NCBI GenBank assembly: GCA_003864495.1
Contig: ML133426.1
Coordinates: 1,240,001 to 1,304,000, forward strand
Length of the DNA stretch: 64,000 nt
Reading direction: 5' to 3'
Origin: Nemopilema nomurai
Lineage: Eukaryota; Cnidaria; Scyphozoa; Rhizostomeae; Rhizostomatidae
Positions 49,784-61,998 of the stretch are shown here, piece by piece. Numbering within the stretch: position 1 is the stretch's first letter; every line of letters starts with the position of its first letter. Below the pieces are notes generated by a model that had not been told where the DNA came from, made no database searches, and saw nothing but the letters and a program-made list of their open reading frames with translations. Made by a program: the position numbers and the translations under genes.

Positions 49784-52700
49784 CTGTGTGGATAGAAAGT
49801 GTTGGCTATTTCACTCGGTCTCTTCTCAAAGAATGCGTGAATGGACGACGAATATAAACTCGCACAAGTACCCGACTCAAATTTTTGAAGTAACCGTATA
49901 TCAGGCTTTCTTCTGAAATATACGAATCAAGGGAAAATAAATTGTATTAGTTGTCATAGACGGCAATTTGGTCAATTAGCAGTGGATTAAACCATACTCA
50001 CGCTAGCACTGCCGTCTTGGTAGCCTTACTGGTCCACTTCAGAGGACCTTGCAAGCGACCAAAGACCCATTTATATTACCAACATTATTGAGGAGATTAA
50101 ATGAAGCAAGTCCAAGTGTATAATACTTGCAAATTTGGGGGTCATGTCGCATGCGTATAATAAACCCAGAGTTAAACATCCAACAGGAACTTCACCGCCT
50201 AGAAAGGAATCAAATTGAGTGTAGGCCGGTTAGTTACTCTACAATTTTCTCATCTGTTATGTTTTGTTCTAGACATCACTGACATTAAGCAGACAGCTTT
50301 ATATCTTTCAAGTACTGTACAGCCTAGGCCGCGTGCTGTTTCAGACTTTTTTCTGTCAATGTTTTATGCTCTCCTTGGATCCCTGGTCTCGAGAAACGGT
50401 CACCAAAGATCCCATCTAAACACGTTGCACTTTTGTCAGAGCCAACACCTAAATTTGAGGCCTATGCTTGAAAAAGACGGCTAATGAAAGACTGAACGGG
50501 GAAGCTTTTGTGGGAAAGTCTTGTTAAAATACGCATGCGTCTCGGCCCTTCTATGGTGATTGGCTTAAACAGATCTTTGAGCCCTTTTTTGAAAGAAAAG
50601 GAATGAGGTCTCGTCTCCCCAACAAGAAAATAATCTGAGGGCTCCTCTGTTTCAGCCCTTGCTCTTTTCTGGACTACTTTTACCAAGGTTATTGACTTGG
50701 TGGTGCAATTGTTGTTTGAATAAAGAATGTTAGGGAGAGTAAGTCTTGACATTAGTGCTAAATTCAAGGTCCTGATGGAGCCTCAAGCGTTATTTTCTGC
50801 AGGGCGTCAGATACCGAAATCTTTCAACATAATGAATATACCTTTTTAAACCGTATCAATTAAGTTTATATAAATATCCAAAAAAGAAAACGTGATACAG
50901 CAGGAGAGCAACACCCAGAAAGAATCGGCCAAGGGGTACATGGAAATTTTGGGCGATTGGCGGGAAAAGCATTCAATAATGACGTGATGCAAAAACTGGT
51001 CTGGTAATCGATAGCATTGAAATGGAGGAGGATAAATGGCTGGTATCTAGACCCAGACTAGAAGAAACCATACTTGGAGGAGGAAGACAGAGTGCACTTA
51101 GCAATTAGGAATGTAAAGAGAATGCCAGGCTTTTGCAGTTTCTCCTCATGAACAGTTATTTTTAAGCTTAACGCACATGAAGTCCGAATGCGTACCTTTT
51201 CTCCATTCTCCTTGCACTGTTACTAAAACACGGACCAGTTGAACACACATGAATTTTTCCTAATGCAAACGTAAATTAACGCCACGTCTGAGGCCATTTT
51301 TCCAAATGACCATTTTTCTGGGAAAATGCCATTTAGGTATGAGTAGAAGCCACATTAGAAAGGGTAACGAACAGAAGTGATGCAATGGGATCGCTGTGCT
51401 ATTTAACTCCATTATTCACTATACACGAGCCGTGGCATCGTCCGGCAAAGTTGATCTTGGCACAAACCTTGCACCCTACGCTTTCCCAACAAAGACGCCG
51501 TAAAGATTCCTTGCTTCATTGGAGCTGCAGACAGAGCCGCGAAATGCTCACTCAGAAAACCATACAGGCTGTGTCCTCTTTTGAAGAAGTATAAGGTTAG
51601 TTTTGTGTTGGGAGAATTTGACTGATAAATGGATAGGTTTTTCTAAGCTCTGTTCTAACAGGATCAGACTAGAGACAATGGTTGCTCTAATAGTGCCCAG
51701 CTTCCCTGATGCTTCTTAGGCGCAGATTTAGACGAAGTGTATTCATCACGAGATGCCATGACGGATAAGTCACTTGAATTATTACCATGCTTAAGATTAG
51801 TGTCACGTGGAACCTTTCTACACAGATGCCATAAAACGCACTCTCCGTTGTTCTGTTTAGATCAAGCCTTCTCCAAACCTTTGCTGGGAAGGTATGCCTT
51901 GACTTGCCACTTCAAAGAATCCCATGTTTGTGCAAGTGCAGATATCGGTAAAATCAAGAGAGAATTCTAGATACCAGCCATGATGCAGAGGTACGGGATT
52001 CGATGCATAAAAGAGCATGAAGGTAACGTGAAAGTCTTTGGTGAATATTTTTAGAAAATTTTCAACTTCACTTCAGCAATTGTAGTGATAACGATATTGG
52101 ACTTAAATCGTCGGAACGTGGGATGCGACCTAGGCATGCTGCAATTCCTTCGTCTTTAGCCAAAGATTATAACTCCCAAATACCGTGTTTGTCTGAATTG
52201 TTACCATAATTGAACTTATTTGATATATAAGCGTGATTCGTTGAAATGCGCAGATGAGTAATGGGCAAATCAGACTAGCACCAAGGCCCTTGATCTTCGT
52301 GTTCGTCTACTGGCTGCCATTCCAGCCAGGCTGTACACTGGTGTAGGGATCTTTAGGATATGCGTTCAAAAACAAGGAAATATTCGATGTACTTCGTAAA
52401 GCCGAGAGTTCAGAGCTGGTTCGAGATCAGCGTTGAACTACGGTTCGACTTCGAAATGCAAGAATTGTCGCATTTTTGGAACACTGAACGGTTCTTTGTT
52501 GAATATTGTTGGGCTATCTATCATCGTGACCTTACTCCCTCTGCTTTATAGGCAATTTTCTTTCGAAAAATCTAGTCACTCAGTTACCAGGGATGTAGAG
52601 GAATCTTTTGCGATCCAAGAAAATGCGCTTAACATAGAAGCTGCCTTTGAAGAAACTTTGGCTCATTTTACAAATGTTTATGAAAGATTATCGAATCTAT

Positions 52701-53687
52701 ATCGTCCGGGTATTGAGTTTGTGTAAAATGGAACAAAACTGGAATGTCTTTACTCACCAAAACGTTTATGCAAAACTATTCGGTCTGGGCAAAGGTCTTA
52801 GGATGCACGACTGTTAATGGACTACTTTACCAATGTTCATGAAAGTCATTCTTTCAATGCCATCAGACATGACCCAGCATAACCAAGTCCATTCAAGAGC
52901 CTCTTGCATCTGGAGGCCTAATGATACTATTGCTAGCAACAGAAGCCGTTTCTGCATGATGCCGTTTGAACAGAAGATTAGAAAGGTATCTGAAGATGAT
53001 GCCGTTTGTAGGCGTCTCATGCATGAGCATGCATAGGCACGCCAGGTGTACCTTTGGATGCATCTGGAGCAGTGGATTCAATTTTCTGTATAATTAGGCT
53101 GTTGATGGACACTTTTGACAATATACAACATAATCAGTGGCAGTGATTACGACAGCATCGAGCCATTTGAGAGCGTGAAGGCAACGTAGAACACAAAGTC
53201 ATGTGCCAATGGTACCATCTTTACAAAAAAGCCTCGTTGTTCCACAAGCTGCTGCTTGTTTTCTACAGAAGAAATCTTCATGATAGATCTACAATGGTTT
53301 TCACAAAGGAAGAATGTCATGCCAGAAAGAATAAAGAGCACGAAATGGTGTTGATGCAGAGGCTGCACAGGCGCCTGAAGACGGGAATAATGATTGCGAA
53401 GGAGTGCAAACCAACGCAAAGAGATGCTGGTTGATGTCAGCAGAAATGAAGTGCGTTTAGAGCAAGCTGTCATAACCTGCACTTTGAGGTTAACGCAAGA
53501 GAGAAACTATCACTTCGCAAACATAAACATAACGTAACAGTGTAAGCATCATACAGCGAGTTAGTATTCTAAAAACAACAGGCTTACTGAATAGCATCTT
53601 TGCTCCATAGGGAGTCCATAGCGTAAAAACTATTTACAAGGATATGACACAAGCTTGCGACCGATTGTCGCATTTCGGAATGCAAAT

Positions 53688-53715
53688 CAACAACAACAAC
53701 AACAACAACAACAAA
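53688..53715. repeat. (CAA)n microsatellite
   Basis: About nine uninterrupted CAA units are followed by a short A run. Confidence 0.9.
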
Positions 53716-54884
53716 AACCTTATGGGCTTCAGGATGAGGTTGGCTATTTTGGGCATGGTAACGAACTCCCACTCCAAGGAAACAGAATTAAGTTGACGAA
53801 CTTCGACTATTCCCTTTATCTTATCTCTAATTTCTAAATCTCATCAACCCCAACAAGTGTTATCCTAAAACACGCACCAAAACATGCGTGATATCGAGGC
53901 TTCTGCATCAGCAAGAGAAGATCATCCAAAGAGAGGTTGAACATTGTCCGCTAGTTAAGCATCTGGTAGATGAAGTAGTCAACACGAATTGTGTCGTGAG
54001 GCTGTGGATCTTGCAGGCGGGTCCATTATTTCTCAATCATTGTGCTACTATTGCACTTCAATCATAAAGAGACGCATTGTCTGGTCTTTATAGGTACACC
54101 CTGCAAACTATGCCTCCAACCCAATCTAAATCAGAGAGTTCTACACATTCGTCCCTAAGAACCGAATTCGTTTACTTGCAGTGTACTTTAGGCCTTCTTT
54201 TTTCAAAGCAGTTACATCACATCTAATTCATTGCACATGTTGTCAATCATTATGTCGTAGGATTAAGTGTTGCATCTTTTTGCTATCTGTGTAATAAATA
54301 GGCCTTGCAGCTCTAGAACGGGTGCCTCACAATTGCATTAAAGGTAAATGTTGGAGCATTAAGAGTCATTTGAACTGGTGAAATTCCCAAACAGACATTG
54401 AAAAGCAAATTTGATGATTAATTCGACTGCCACATGCTTTCTCGAAGAAGAGGCACATTTTTCTTGATAAGGATTGTGACTGTACCATGTTTTATTGAAA
54501 AATTGAAAGGATAGAGTGAACTGGCAGCTACTTAATGGGGGTACTTTTTTAAATTAAAACTAGATAAATAAATATAAACTGGAAAAATAGTGATCTGCTA
54601 AAATGCGTTCTCCAGTATTCTGACAGGTCATGCACGTGGTCATAGCAAGCTCACTATTTGCCTCAACCTCTTAGTGTTTTGACCAAATCGATATGGGTGT
54701 TCTCAGGAGATGCCAGGGAGAGTACCTGCCATGACAATCTATATCAAATCGAGCATCTAATCTTTGGTAAGAGAGCGCAAGATAACACAATCAAGGGTAG
54801 TTAGTGCTTAATTACTTCAAAAACAAGATTTAATGCACAATTTGTTTCATTCAATAGGTGGCTTACGTAGAAGAAACAACACCT

Positions 54885-54946
54885 GTTGGGGTTTTCAAAG
54901 GCCCCCTTGTTGGTCGGCCGCCCATCATCCATTTAAAAACCCCAAC
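54885..54946. repeat. Inverted repeat (hairpin) with 15-base arms
   Basis: GTTGGGGTTTTCAAA at 54885-54899 pairs with TTTAAAAACCCCAAC at 54932-54946 (one mismatch) across a 32-base loop rich in C. It could be a small palindromic element or a stem-loop. No flanking duplication is evident. Confidence 0.75.
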
Positions 54947-56297
54947 TTATGAATGAACTGCTGACAACAGTGCTATATTTGTCCTGTATTTTAGATAAAC
55001 AGAAGGTTTTTCAGAAGTCTCGAAGACCTTTTGTTTGAAATGATTACTCACGAAAAGTTGTAATTTTTGGATCAATTAACGTAATTGTGCCATGTGCTCT
55101 TGGTAAGGGATACCCGGGTAATCATGTGCTTTGTTGGTAATTGGGCTTTGCAGAGAATGTCGCGTCGATGCGTGTATCTGATCCATTCAAACTGACGACT
55201 GGAAAACCTAGTAAATCTTCGTGAGCGCAACGCAAAAATTTGGATTTTTCCCACACAGCGTCATGTTGCGTTGAGCGACTATCAGGCTGCAGAGACAGAC
55301 ATAACGTTGACGAAAAGCCATCTCAAAAATCCTAGCTTGATGACAAATTAAATACAAAGAGATTCCTTATGAATTTCTACTTCATTCGATGCGCCTCAAG
55401 TGTGCTTCACATTTCCTTTTGCATGCAGAACATTTCGCAAATAAACATTACAACAAATGAACTGCATAAAAGTGGTACTATAATCAAATGTATGTATTAT
55501 GGAGACGGCGCCACGAAATTGTTCCTGGGAGCACCAAGAATGAACTTTATTGACATAAGAGGGCACACCATGACCGGGTCTGACGCAAAATAAAAATTTT
55601 GAAATTAAGCCTTCTAGAGTGGCTAAAGATGCATCTCCAGGACTAACATTTGACATAATGAATACCATATCATCCAGAATAGACAGTTGGGGGATTGTAA
55701 TCGATAACTGATTTTAGAAAAAATCTGGGAGGGGAGAGGTCATGCTAAAACTCTGGTGATGTTGGGCAAAGGACAAAAGGGCAACTATTGATTTAGACTA
55801 ATTAATAATTATTCTGAACTGATTAAAAGAATTTTGCTTCCTGAACACACATAAACATCTTCTTTTTCTCGAGTATTTTCAGTAGGCCACGATTACGCAA
55901 CTAAAATGACATTGCAATGAAAGTTATTTACTGATTTGATGCAAATAAAAGGCACATAATAGAAACATACCTCCATAAGATACAAAATAGATCAAATAAA
56001 ATTAGGCAGTTTGTAAAAACTTTGTTCTAATTTATTTTCCAACTCTGTTGTAAAAAATAATAGAAATAACGTTAAAAATTTTTATCTCTCAAGAAGTGCT
56101 TCAGCCCCCAGCGGCAATTGCGCTTCTAGCCAATTAGCTCCCGTCAATCTGGATCTTACCTCAAAAGATAACATTTGTGACAAATGGGTTTTTCCTTCTA
56201 TTTCCTACTGCCTTTGAATGGACTCATGAGGGCGCAACAACCCCCCCCCCCCCCAACAGGGTGGGTATGAATATTTTGAGTGCAAATTCTTAACTTC

Positions 56298-56835
56298 ACG
56301 TTTTCACGCAAAAAAATTTCTTCGACATTCACGTTCATGTTTACTCGATTTGTGTTCGGAATTCAAAACTCAATGGAAATGTGGGAAAATTTCTTGGAAA
56401 GGAATTAGATGCTCTTTTCTACTGTAGCAAAAGTTTGGATTTGTTATCATTTTAATCACACTGTTTCAGTGGCCCCCAATAGTCGATAACGAATTCACGG
56501 TGAACATATTTGAAATTCAGGTTTTCACGTTTTTCAACAATCACGTTCGCGTTAACCTAATTTGTGTTCGGAATTCAAAAATCCGATAAAAAATGTGGGC
56601 AGATTTCGTTCCTGGGAGTTTGGGGGTCAGTAAAATTAATCGACCTTTGTATCTTGATATCGAGAGTGCTCTTGGCTACTGAACTGTCTTATCAGCACTA
56701 GCTGACCTCCCCGATAACGTTACTGATTCACGAATTCCCGTGCATAAAAAGTGAGTATGCCCGTTCACGAGAGAACATTCATTCACGAAATAACGCCATA
56801 AAATTCACCGATTCACTTTTTCACGGTCCAAAAAA
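56298..56835. repeat. TTCACG-rich block with a diverged direct repeat
   Basis: TTCACG/TTCACGTT words recur more than ten times. Two segments are alignable over about 100 bases: about 56298-56395 and 56520-56615. They share GTTTTCACG, then ACGTTC, then TTTGTGTTCGGAATTCAAAA, and then ATGTGGG. A third, looser part follows at 56725-56830 (GATTCACGAATTC, CATTCACGAAATAACG, TTTTTCACGG). It is non-coding. Confidence 0.75.
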
Positions 56836-57492
56836 GTCTATTCTAGCTTGGCAACGAAAATATTCCATTCAGATTATAAAGTTTAGGCATTGTCACTGGC
56901 TGCCTAATAATAAAACCAAACGTTTAAGTGTACGTTATACATTGAAGTGTATACCTCCAATTATACAGATAGAGGCAAAGTGGCTTGTTCTACTCTAAGA
57001 AATATAGACCAACAGAAAGTGAATAGTGTTATTAAAGGTGATGTACGTTGTACCAGATGAGCTTGGATGTGATCAGCTCATGACCAAAACACATTGTTCT
57101 TTGAGGCCTAGTTTTTAGGCCACGAGTAACCAAAACTGCATTGTCGTATTGTCTATCATTTGTTTTGCATTCTTATTGCCATCTTTGATTTCCTGCCTGT
57201 ATATAAGATTATTCTTGGCACACGTTTTGACAAATACACTTTGTGGCATGCAAGATCATAATCGTTCGGTACAATTGTTCTGCGACTTTGGCTTCAAGCC
57301 GAAAACCATATAGAATATCGATAAAGGGGATGAAGCTGGCAATGGCGAGCGTGGCAATGTTTTTGCAGCTTAAAGAAATCAGAATTTGAGAAGCTAGAGT
57401 TGCTGTTGATTCATGTTGCCAAAAGCGATTCTTTATTTATTCAATATTTCAAACATATTCCCGCTGCATTTTTTTCTTTGTGAAGCATTCTC

Positions 57493-57702
57493 CTATCCTT
57501 GCCGAACGAAAGAGAGCAAGAAATCTTCGTTGAATACGGTTGCATAGAATAAGGGTGCAGAAATTTTCTCTGAAAGGGAATTTTGCTTGGCTTTTGTTTT
57601 TATATAATCTTTCAGCGTTTTATTTTGGATGCATGAAATGATTTGGGTCAAATCCATAAGTTGTTTGTCAGCAGCACTGTCACTTCGATTTGGGGCAGCC
57701 AT
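57493..57702 (-). CDS. Small open frame starting MAAPNRSDSAADK (uncertain)
   Basis: A 69-residue frame begins at an ATG in a favourable context (AAAATGGC) and continues DLTQIISCIQNKTLKDYI to a TAG after FVRQG. It has a protein-like start and balanced composition, but no known domain. It could be a small gene, the first exon of a larger one, or chance. There is no supporting neighbour. Confidence 0.2.
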   Translation of the reverse strand: MAAPNRSDSAADKQLMDLTQIISCIQNKTLKDYIKTKAKQNSLSEKISAPLFYATVFNEDFLLSFVRQG

Positions 57703-59499
57703 TTTGATTTGAGTTTCGAATTTTGCCTGAAGTGCACTGCAGGAGTGTTGCACCCCATCGATGAATAAAAATGAAGATGCTTAAACTTTCTTTGACCATC
57801 CTTGATGTGAAGAATGTATATCTTAAGAGCTGAGACGCTTCGCCCTATGGATACCAGGCTTGGAGACAATGAAATAGGGAACATAGAGTGGTCTCTAGAT
57901 TGCTGGAGAATGGATAAAGTGTGCTGTGGCTGCGCTATTCAAGAACCAATTTTGAAACATGATAATCAACGAAATGCACACGTATATGCAGCGTGAAGCT
58001 CAATGCCCCAGGAAGCACCAAAAAGGACTCACCTCTAGCCACCCTCCACGTTGTCAGTTCGCATTACTATTTTCCAGTTTACTGTCGTTCTTTCATCCTT
58101 TTTTACCAATCTAACATAACTTACTGGTTTGAGCAAAGCTCTTTGAAACTCTATGGCCGATGAACTGCTTCCCGCATTATGCTTCTTCGACGCAAACTTT
58201 CACAAATGGCGACGAACGACGTTCATGCGTCCTGTATGATTTTTATGCCTGAAGCCCTGAACATGACTATATTGCATCGCACAGGACCAGTATGATGTTT
58301 TGAGTCGATTTCTGGAAAGGTCAGGCTCTCCCCCATGTCTTCTGAGTTACAAATGGCTGTTGATTCTTACCTGATAACAAATTCTTAAAAGATCTGGTCA
58401 TTTGCACAGCAGATAAACTTTAACGACAAGGCTGCATGCAGAATCGTGGCTTGGAGAACTGTTTCTAAGCGAACGATGTCATCCATCAGAAATTACGGAG
58501 GAGAACTTCTCCACGCTGCACATTATTTTTGGCGTCTTTGCGGTTGAGTCACTTGTTCCAGTGACTTTCTCGACAAATCATATCATTAAAATATATCATT
58601 TGGTTTACTTAAAACATAAGAGAAAGCAATGGTTCATTGGCCGTTTTCACTTAATTCAAATGAAACCAAGAGTTTTTGAAAATAAAAATAAGCTTTAGGA
58701 AATGATGGATTCATCTCTATCTTTACACAAGTAATACAGTACCCAAACAAAGCTCGCGATAATTTCGCGATAGAGATACAGTAAAAATTGTTAAACAGTT
58801 AGGTTCGAAAAAATCAGCTGAAATCAGGGGGAACAGAATCGTTTCCAACCATTTATTCTGTTTCCAACCATAGCATCAGCTATAAATTGCGTCTATTAGC
58901 AACCTATAAAGTAACCCCCTAACATGTCTAAAGTCTTTATAACTTAAATTAGGCTCCTTTGTGACAGTGTGGCAACCCAGCTGTCCTTCATAATTTTGCC
59001 TTAATCAAGAGAGTTTCATAAAGCGTTCTGTCGTCTGCACAATGGCACGAATTTCATAAATGTTCGTGAATCTGCTTGAAAGGGATCAAAGAACCAATAT
59101 CTGACTGAGACGGGGGTGTGGCAAAAAACAGAAAGAGGGAGCTAGAAAAGTAATTTGGCTCGATAGAACAAGCCAAGCCTCGTGGTGCCCCTTGTGAAAT
59201 AACCGTTAAAGCCTAAAACCAAGAACCATGATATGGAATGAGAAATAATCACATTTAACATTCAATATAAATTATATGATCTTGATTTTTGCTATAATAG
59301 ACATTGTAACATTATAGCTTTGTTTTTAACTCGGCTTCGTCGCTATAACCAGCTGTTACTCTATCCCCCCTGCAGTTGATCTGCAACTATTATAAATTAT
59401 GTTGAAGAGCGTCATTTAAACGAGGTTTTGAATCTAAAAAGCAACACCGGTATGGACCATTGCTAGTTCTATTTAACCTGCGTGAAAATCAGGGGGGAC

Positions 59500-59555
59500 A
59501 TTTGTATCTTGATATTTGTATCTTGAAATTTGTATCTTGATATTTGTATCTTGGT
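59500..59555. repeat. 14-bp tandem repeat
   Basis: Four head-to-tail copies of ATTTGTATCTTGAT, with single-base changes in copies 2 and 4, lie about 380 bases downstream of the forkhead gene's 3' end. Confidence 0.9.
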
Positions 59556-59935
59556 CTTTGGATGCAATCAGAGTTGGTTGCACCTTTAACACCCATTGAA
59601 CCGCGGGTTTCGTCTTACACCCTCTGTTTTCTCTCTACCGTGATTATGCACGAGAGAAGTAATTTTAGGTGAAACGGCATACATGAAGTTCAGCTGCTTT
59701 TCTTTGGATCACTTTTGCATAGGATATATAATAAGCTAGAGTTAGATCGCCATTTCGAACACACACATTCTCAAAATGGTCTTTGCAGAAGGACCCATTT
59801 CGAATCCATTTCATTGGAACCTTTACGAAGATAAACAAGCAACAAAGAGGCTTTATGAATAGTGTTACAAAAATCAATAATTCGTCATTTACAAATAGTA
59901 TATACACAATTTTTTATAAGAAATCAAGTTAACTG

Positions 59936-60769
59936 TTAATGCAGAATATCGGTAAACATTTTAGAAAAGTCAATTGAGCCTTGACATAGCCAATCATCTA
60001 TAAACCCACTGCAGTCTTCAAATGTACCCTTACTGTTTCTCGATGTTGTTTCCATTTCAGTTGGAGCTTGAGTGGGGAAATGTCGCAGTCTTTGGCATGA
60101 TTGTTGGACTAACATTTGCTCTTCAAAGTCGTAGCTGTGGGATTGTTGCACTGGGTTGTTCTGGCGACTTCTTGACAGATTGGTTTCGCTGAACGTGCAT
60201 GGCTGGGAGAAGGCTACCGGCTGCAGTTCAGGCATAAGATACAGGCAGTTGCTATTTTTGTACCACTGATGACAGACATTGCTGAACTGAGGCAAGCGGA
60301 AGCCGCAATAGCCGGTTGCGCATGACCGCGTGGGTCTTCTGGGGTGCTGCCTTTGCCTTCGAAAGTCTCCAACGGAGAAGCGATTGAGGTATTTCTGATT
60401 CACGGTCCAATCACAGCGCTTTCCGCTGTCTTGTCTCGGCACCTTGACGAAACACTCATTCAAGGACAAAGTATGTCTCACGCTGTTTTTCCAAGAGTTC
60501 CCTCGTTGCTCCAGGAATGGATACTTCACTTCTAGGTGCTTGTATATCTCTTGCAAAGTTTTGCTGGCTGGTCTCTCGGCAAGCAGCACTGTCGCAATCA
60601 TTTCGATGTATGACGGATAAGGACCCGAGTTTCGACGATCCCCATTTCTGGACTCTTGCCTCGTTGTTGAGCTGCAATTCGTTCTGCCATTGGAATGCTC
60701 TGCACCTAAGCTCTTCTCTAACGATTCAGCATAACGCACATCGTTGTATAGTGAAAGAGGGCCTTCCAT
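59936..60769 (-). CDS. Forkhead transcription factor, FoxQ2-like, intronless
   Basis: A single open frame of 277 residues runs from ATG 60769 to the stop at 59936. The forkhead domain is at about residues 48-140. It opens PYPSYIEMIATVLL, continues LQEIYKHLEVKYPFLEQRG, then the recognition helix NSWKNSVRHTLSLNECFVKV and the wing segment GKRCDWTV. It ends FSVGDFRRQRQHPRR. The closing F..GDFRRxR signature resembles FoxQ2 proteins, which often lack introns. The assignment is tentative. The usual RHNLS in the DNA-contacting helix is RHTLS. The C-terminal part is Gln/Ser-rich and ends with SIDFSKMFTDILH, perhaps a co-repressor-type motif (inference). No promoter or poly(A) signal was recognised. 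Confidence 0.88.
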   Translation of the reverse strand: MEGPLSLYNDVRYAESLEKSLGAEHSNGRTNCSSTTRQESRNGDRRNSGPYPSYIEMIATVLLAERPASKTLQEIYKHLEVKYPFLEQRGNSWKNSVRHTLSLNECFVKVPRQDSGKRCDWTVNQKYLNRFSVGDFRRQRQHPRRPTRSCATGYCGFRLPQFSNVCHQWYKNSNCLYLMPELQPVAFSQPCTFSETNLSRSRQNNPVQQSHSYDFEEQMLVQQSCQRLRHFPTQAPTEMETTSRNSKGTFEDCSGFIDDWLCQGSIDFSKMFTDILH

Positions 60770-61979
60770 CTCTATTGATTTGTTTAAAGATATGTTTGGT
60801 AAACTTTTTCGTTATGTGGCGCAGTTTGTTTGTTTGAGCCTCAGACGATGTGATTGCTCAAATAGAGAGATTTCAAATTTATGTAGTTTAAACACGGGTA
60901 CCCTTATTGTATTTCATGTTACCATATCACACTGTTTAAAACCCTACTGGTGATGGGGGTGACAAGTGTATGAAAACTGAGAGCCCGTGCCACCAGGTGT
61001 TTTGGATGTGAGCGCCTTCTGGTACAGCCGAAAGCGACATCCCCACGACAATGCGTATTGTTTACAGCGTGTAACAGGTAGCTCAAGGAAGGCGTTCTTG
61101 GTCAGTTTCTGACGTCAACGATTTGTCTAGACATTTCAGATTGAAAAATATAACAAGAAAATGATTCTCAAAGCCTAGAAACCAAAATGCCAACGAGTTC
61201 ATCGAGGGGTAAGGAAAGAATAGGTTAGGGCCTCATGTCTAACACACATTCGGTTGGTATTGGATTGAGGAGCGTTCAGCCTTCCTGGCAAGGGCTTTGT
61301 ATGTGTGAAAATAGTAGACAGTGGCATGGTGGCATAGATAAGCTTTGATAACCAACTAACCAAGAATAAAAATTGTTTAATTCAGTCAGTGCATAGTGCA
61401 AAACATAATTAAAAACATTATAACATTTCTGCACGGTTAACAAAAAAGAGCTTTAAGGCAAAGGAGGCACTATACCCAAACGTTTATGTCTATGACGTGC
61501 CTAAAATGAAACGGGGGTTGGGAGAGTTCCTGTTAATGAAGTAATAAAGGTTTATTAGTATTTTACTGAAGAAGTATTTTACAAGGTGTCAATGTATATT
61601 AGTTTTTATTTTAAATGTTGAAAAGTGAAAAAATGTTGTCAAAAGTGGAAAATGGCGATTTTGTCACAACGAAAAGTGCAGCTATGCGATTTGTCACAAA
61701 TGTGCAGGTTTCATACTTTAATTGGTTTAAAAGAACAACCTCATGGTTAGTAAATAAGATGAAAACTATGGCAGTCATCATTTGCAGGCGAGGCGAAATC
61801 AGCTTGGAATTGATCACACATATGTATGATGCCTGCTATGATAACACAGCAATCCTCAGCAGCGGAAACACTCAAAAGCACTTTAGGCTTAAAGGCCCAG
61901 ATTTAAGTCAGCATTATCCTTGTCCCAAACTCCTAAATAATTTAACCTAGTCGAAAAAGAAATGTTTGCTCTACCCCAG

Positions 61980-61998
61980 CCCCCCCCCCCCCCCCCCC
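61980..61998. repeat. Poly-C tract (19 C)
   Basis: This is an uninterrupted C homopolymer. Such tracts are prone to length error in assemblies. Confidence 0.9.

Larger units (their letters stand above)
44833..59935. other. 15 kb gap with no confident gene
   Basis: Only short, unrelated open frames occur, and none shows a known domain. A plus-strand frame around 52433-52726 has one hydrophobic stretch (LLNIVGLSIIVTLLPLLY) but no recognisable family. Missing 5' exons of the RING/TPR gene may lie here. Simple repeats, a C tract (56241-56254) and a G-rich tract (48016-48025) are scattered through it. Confidence 0.5.

Noticed and set aside
52433..52726. 97-residue plus-strand frame with a hydrophobic segment
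   Set aside because: One possible membrane helix is not enough. I found no family pattern, start context or neighbouring exon.
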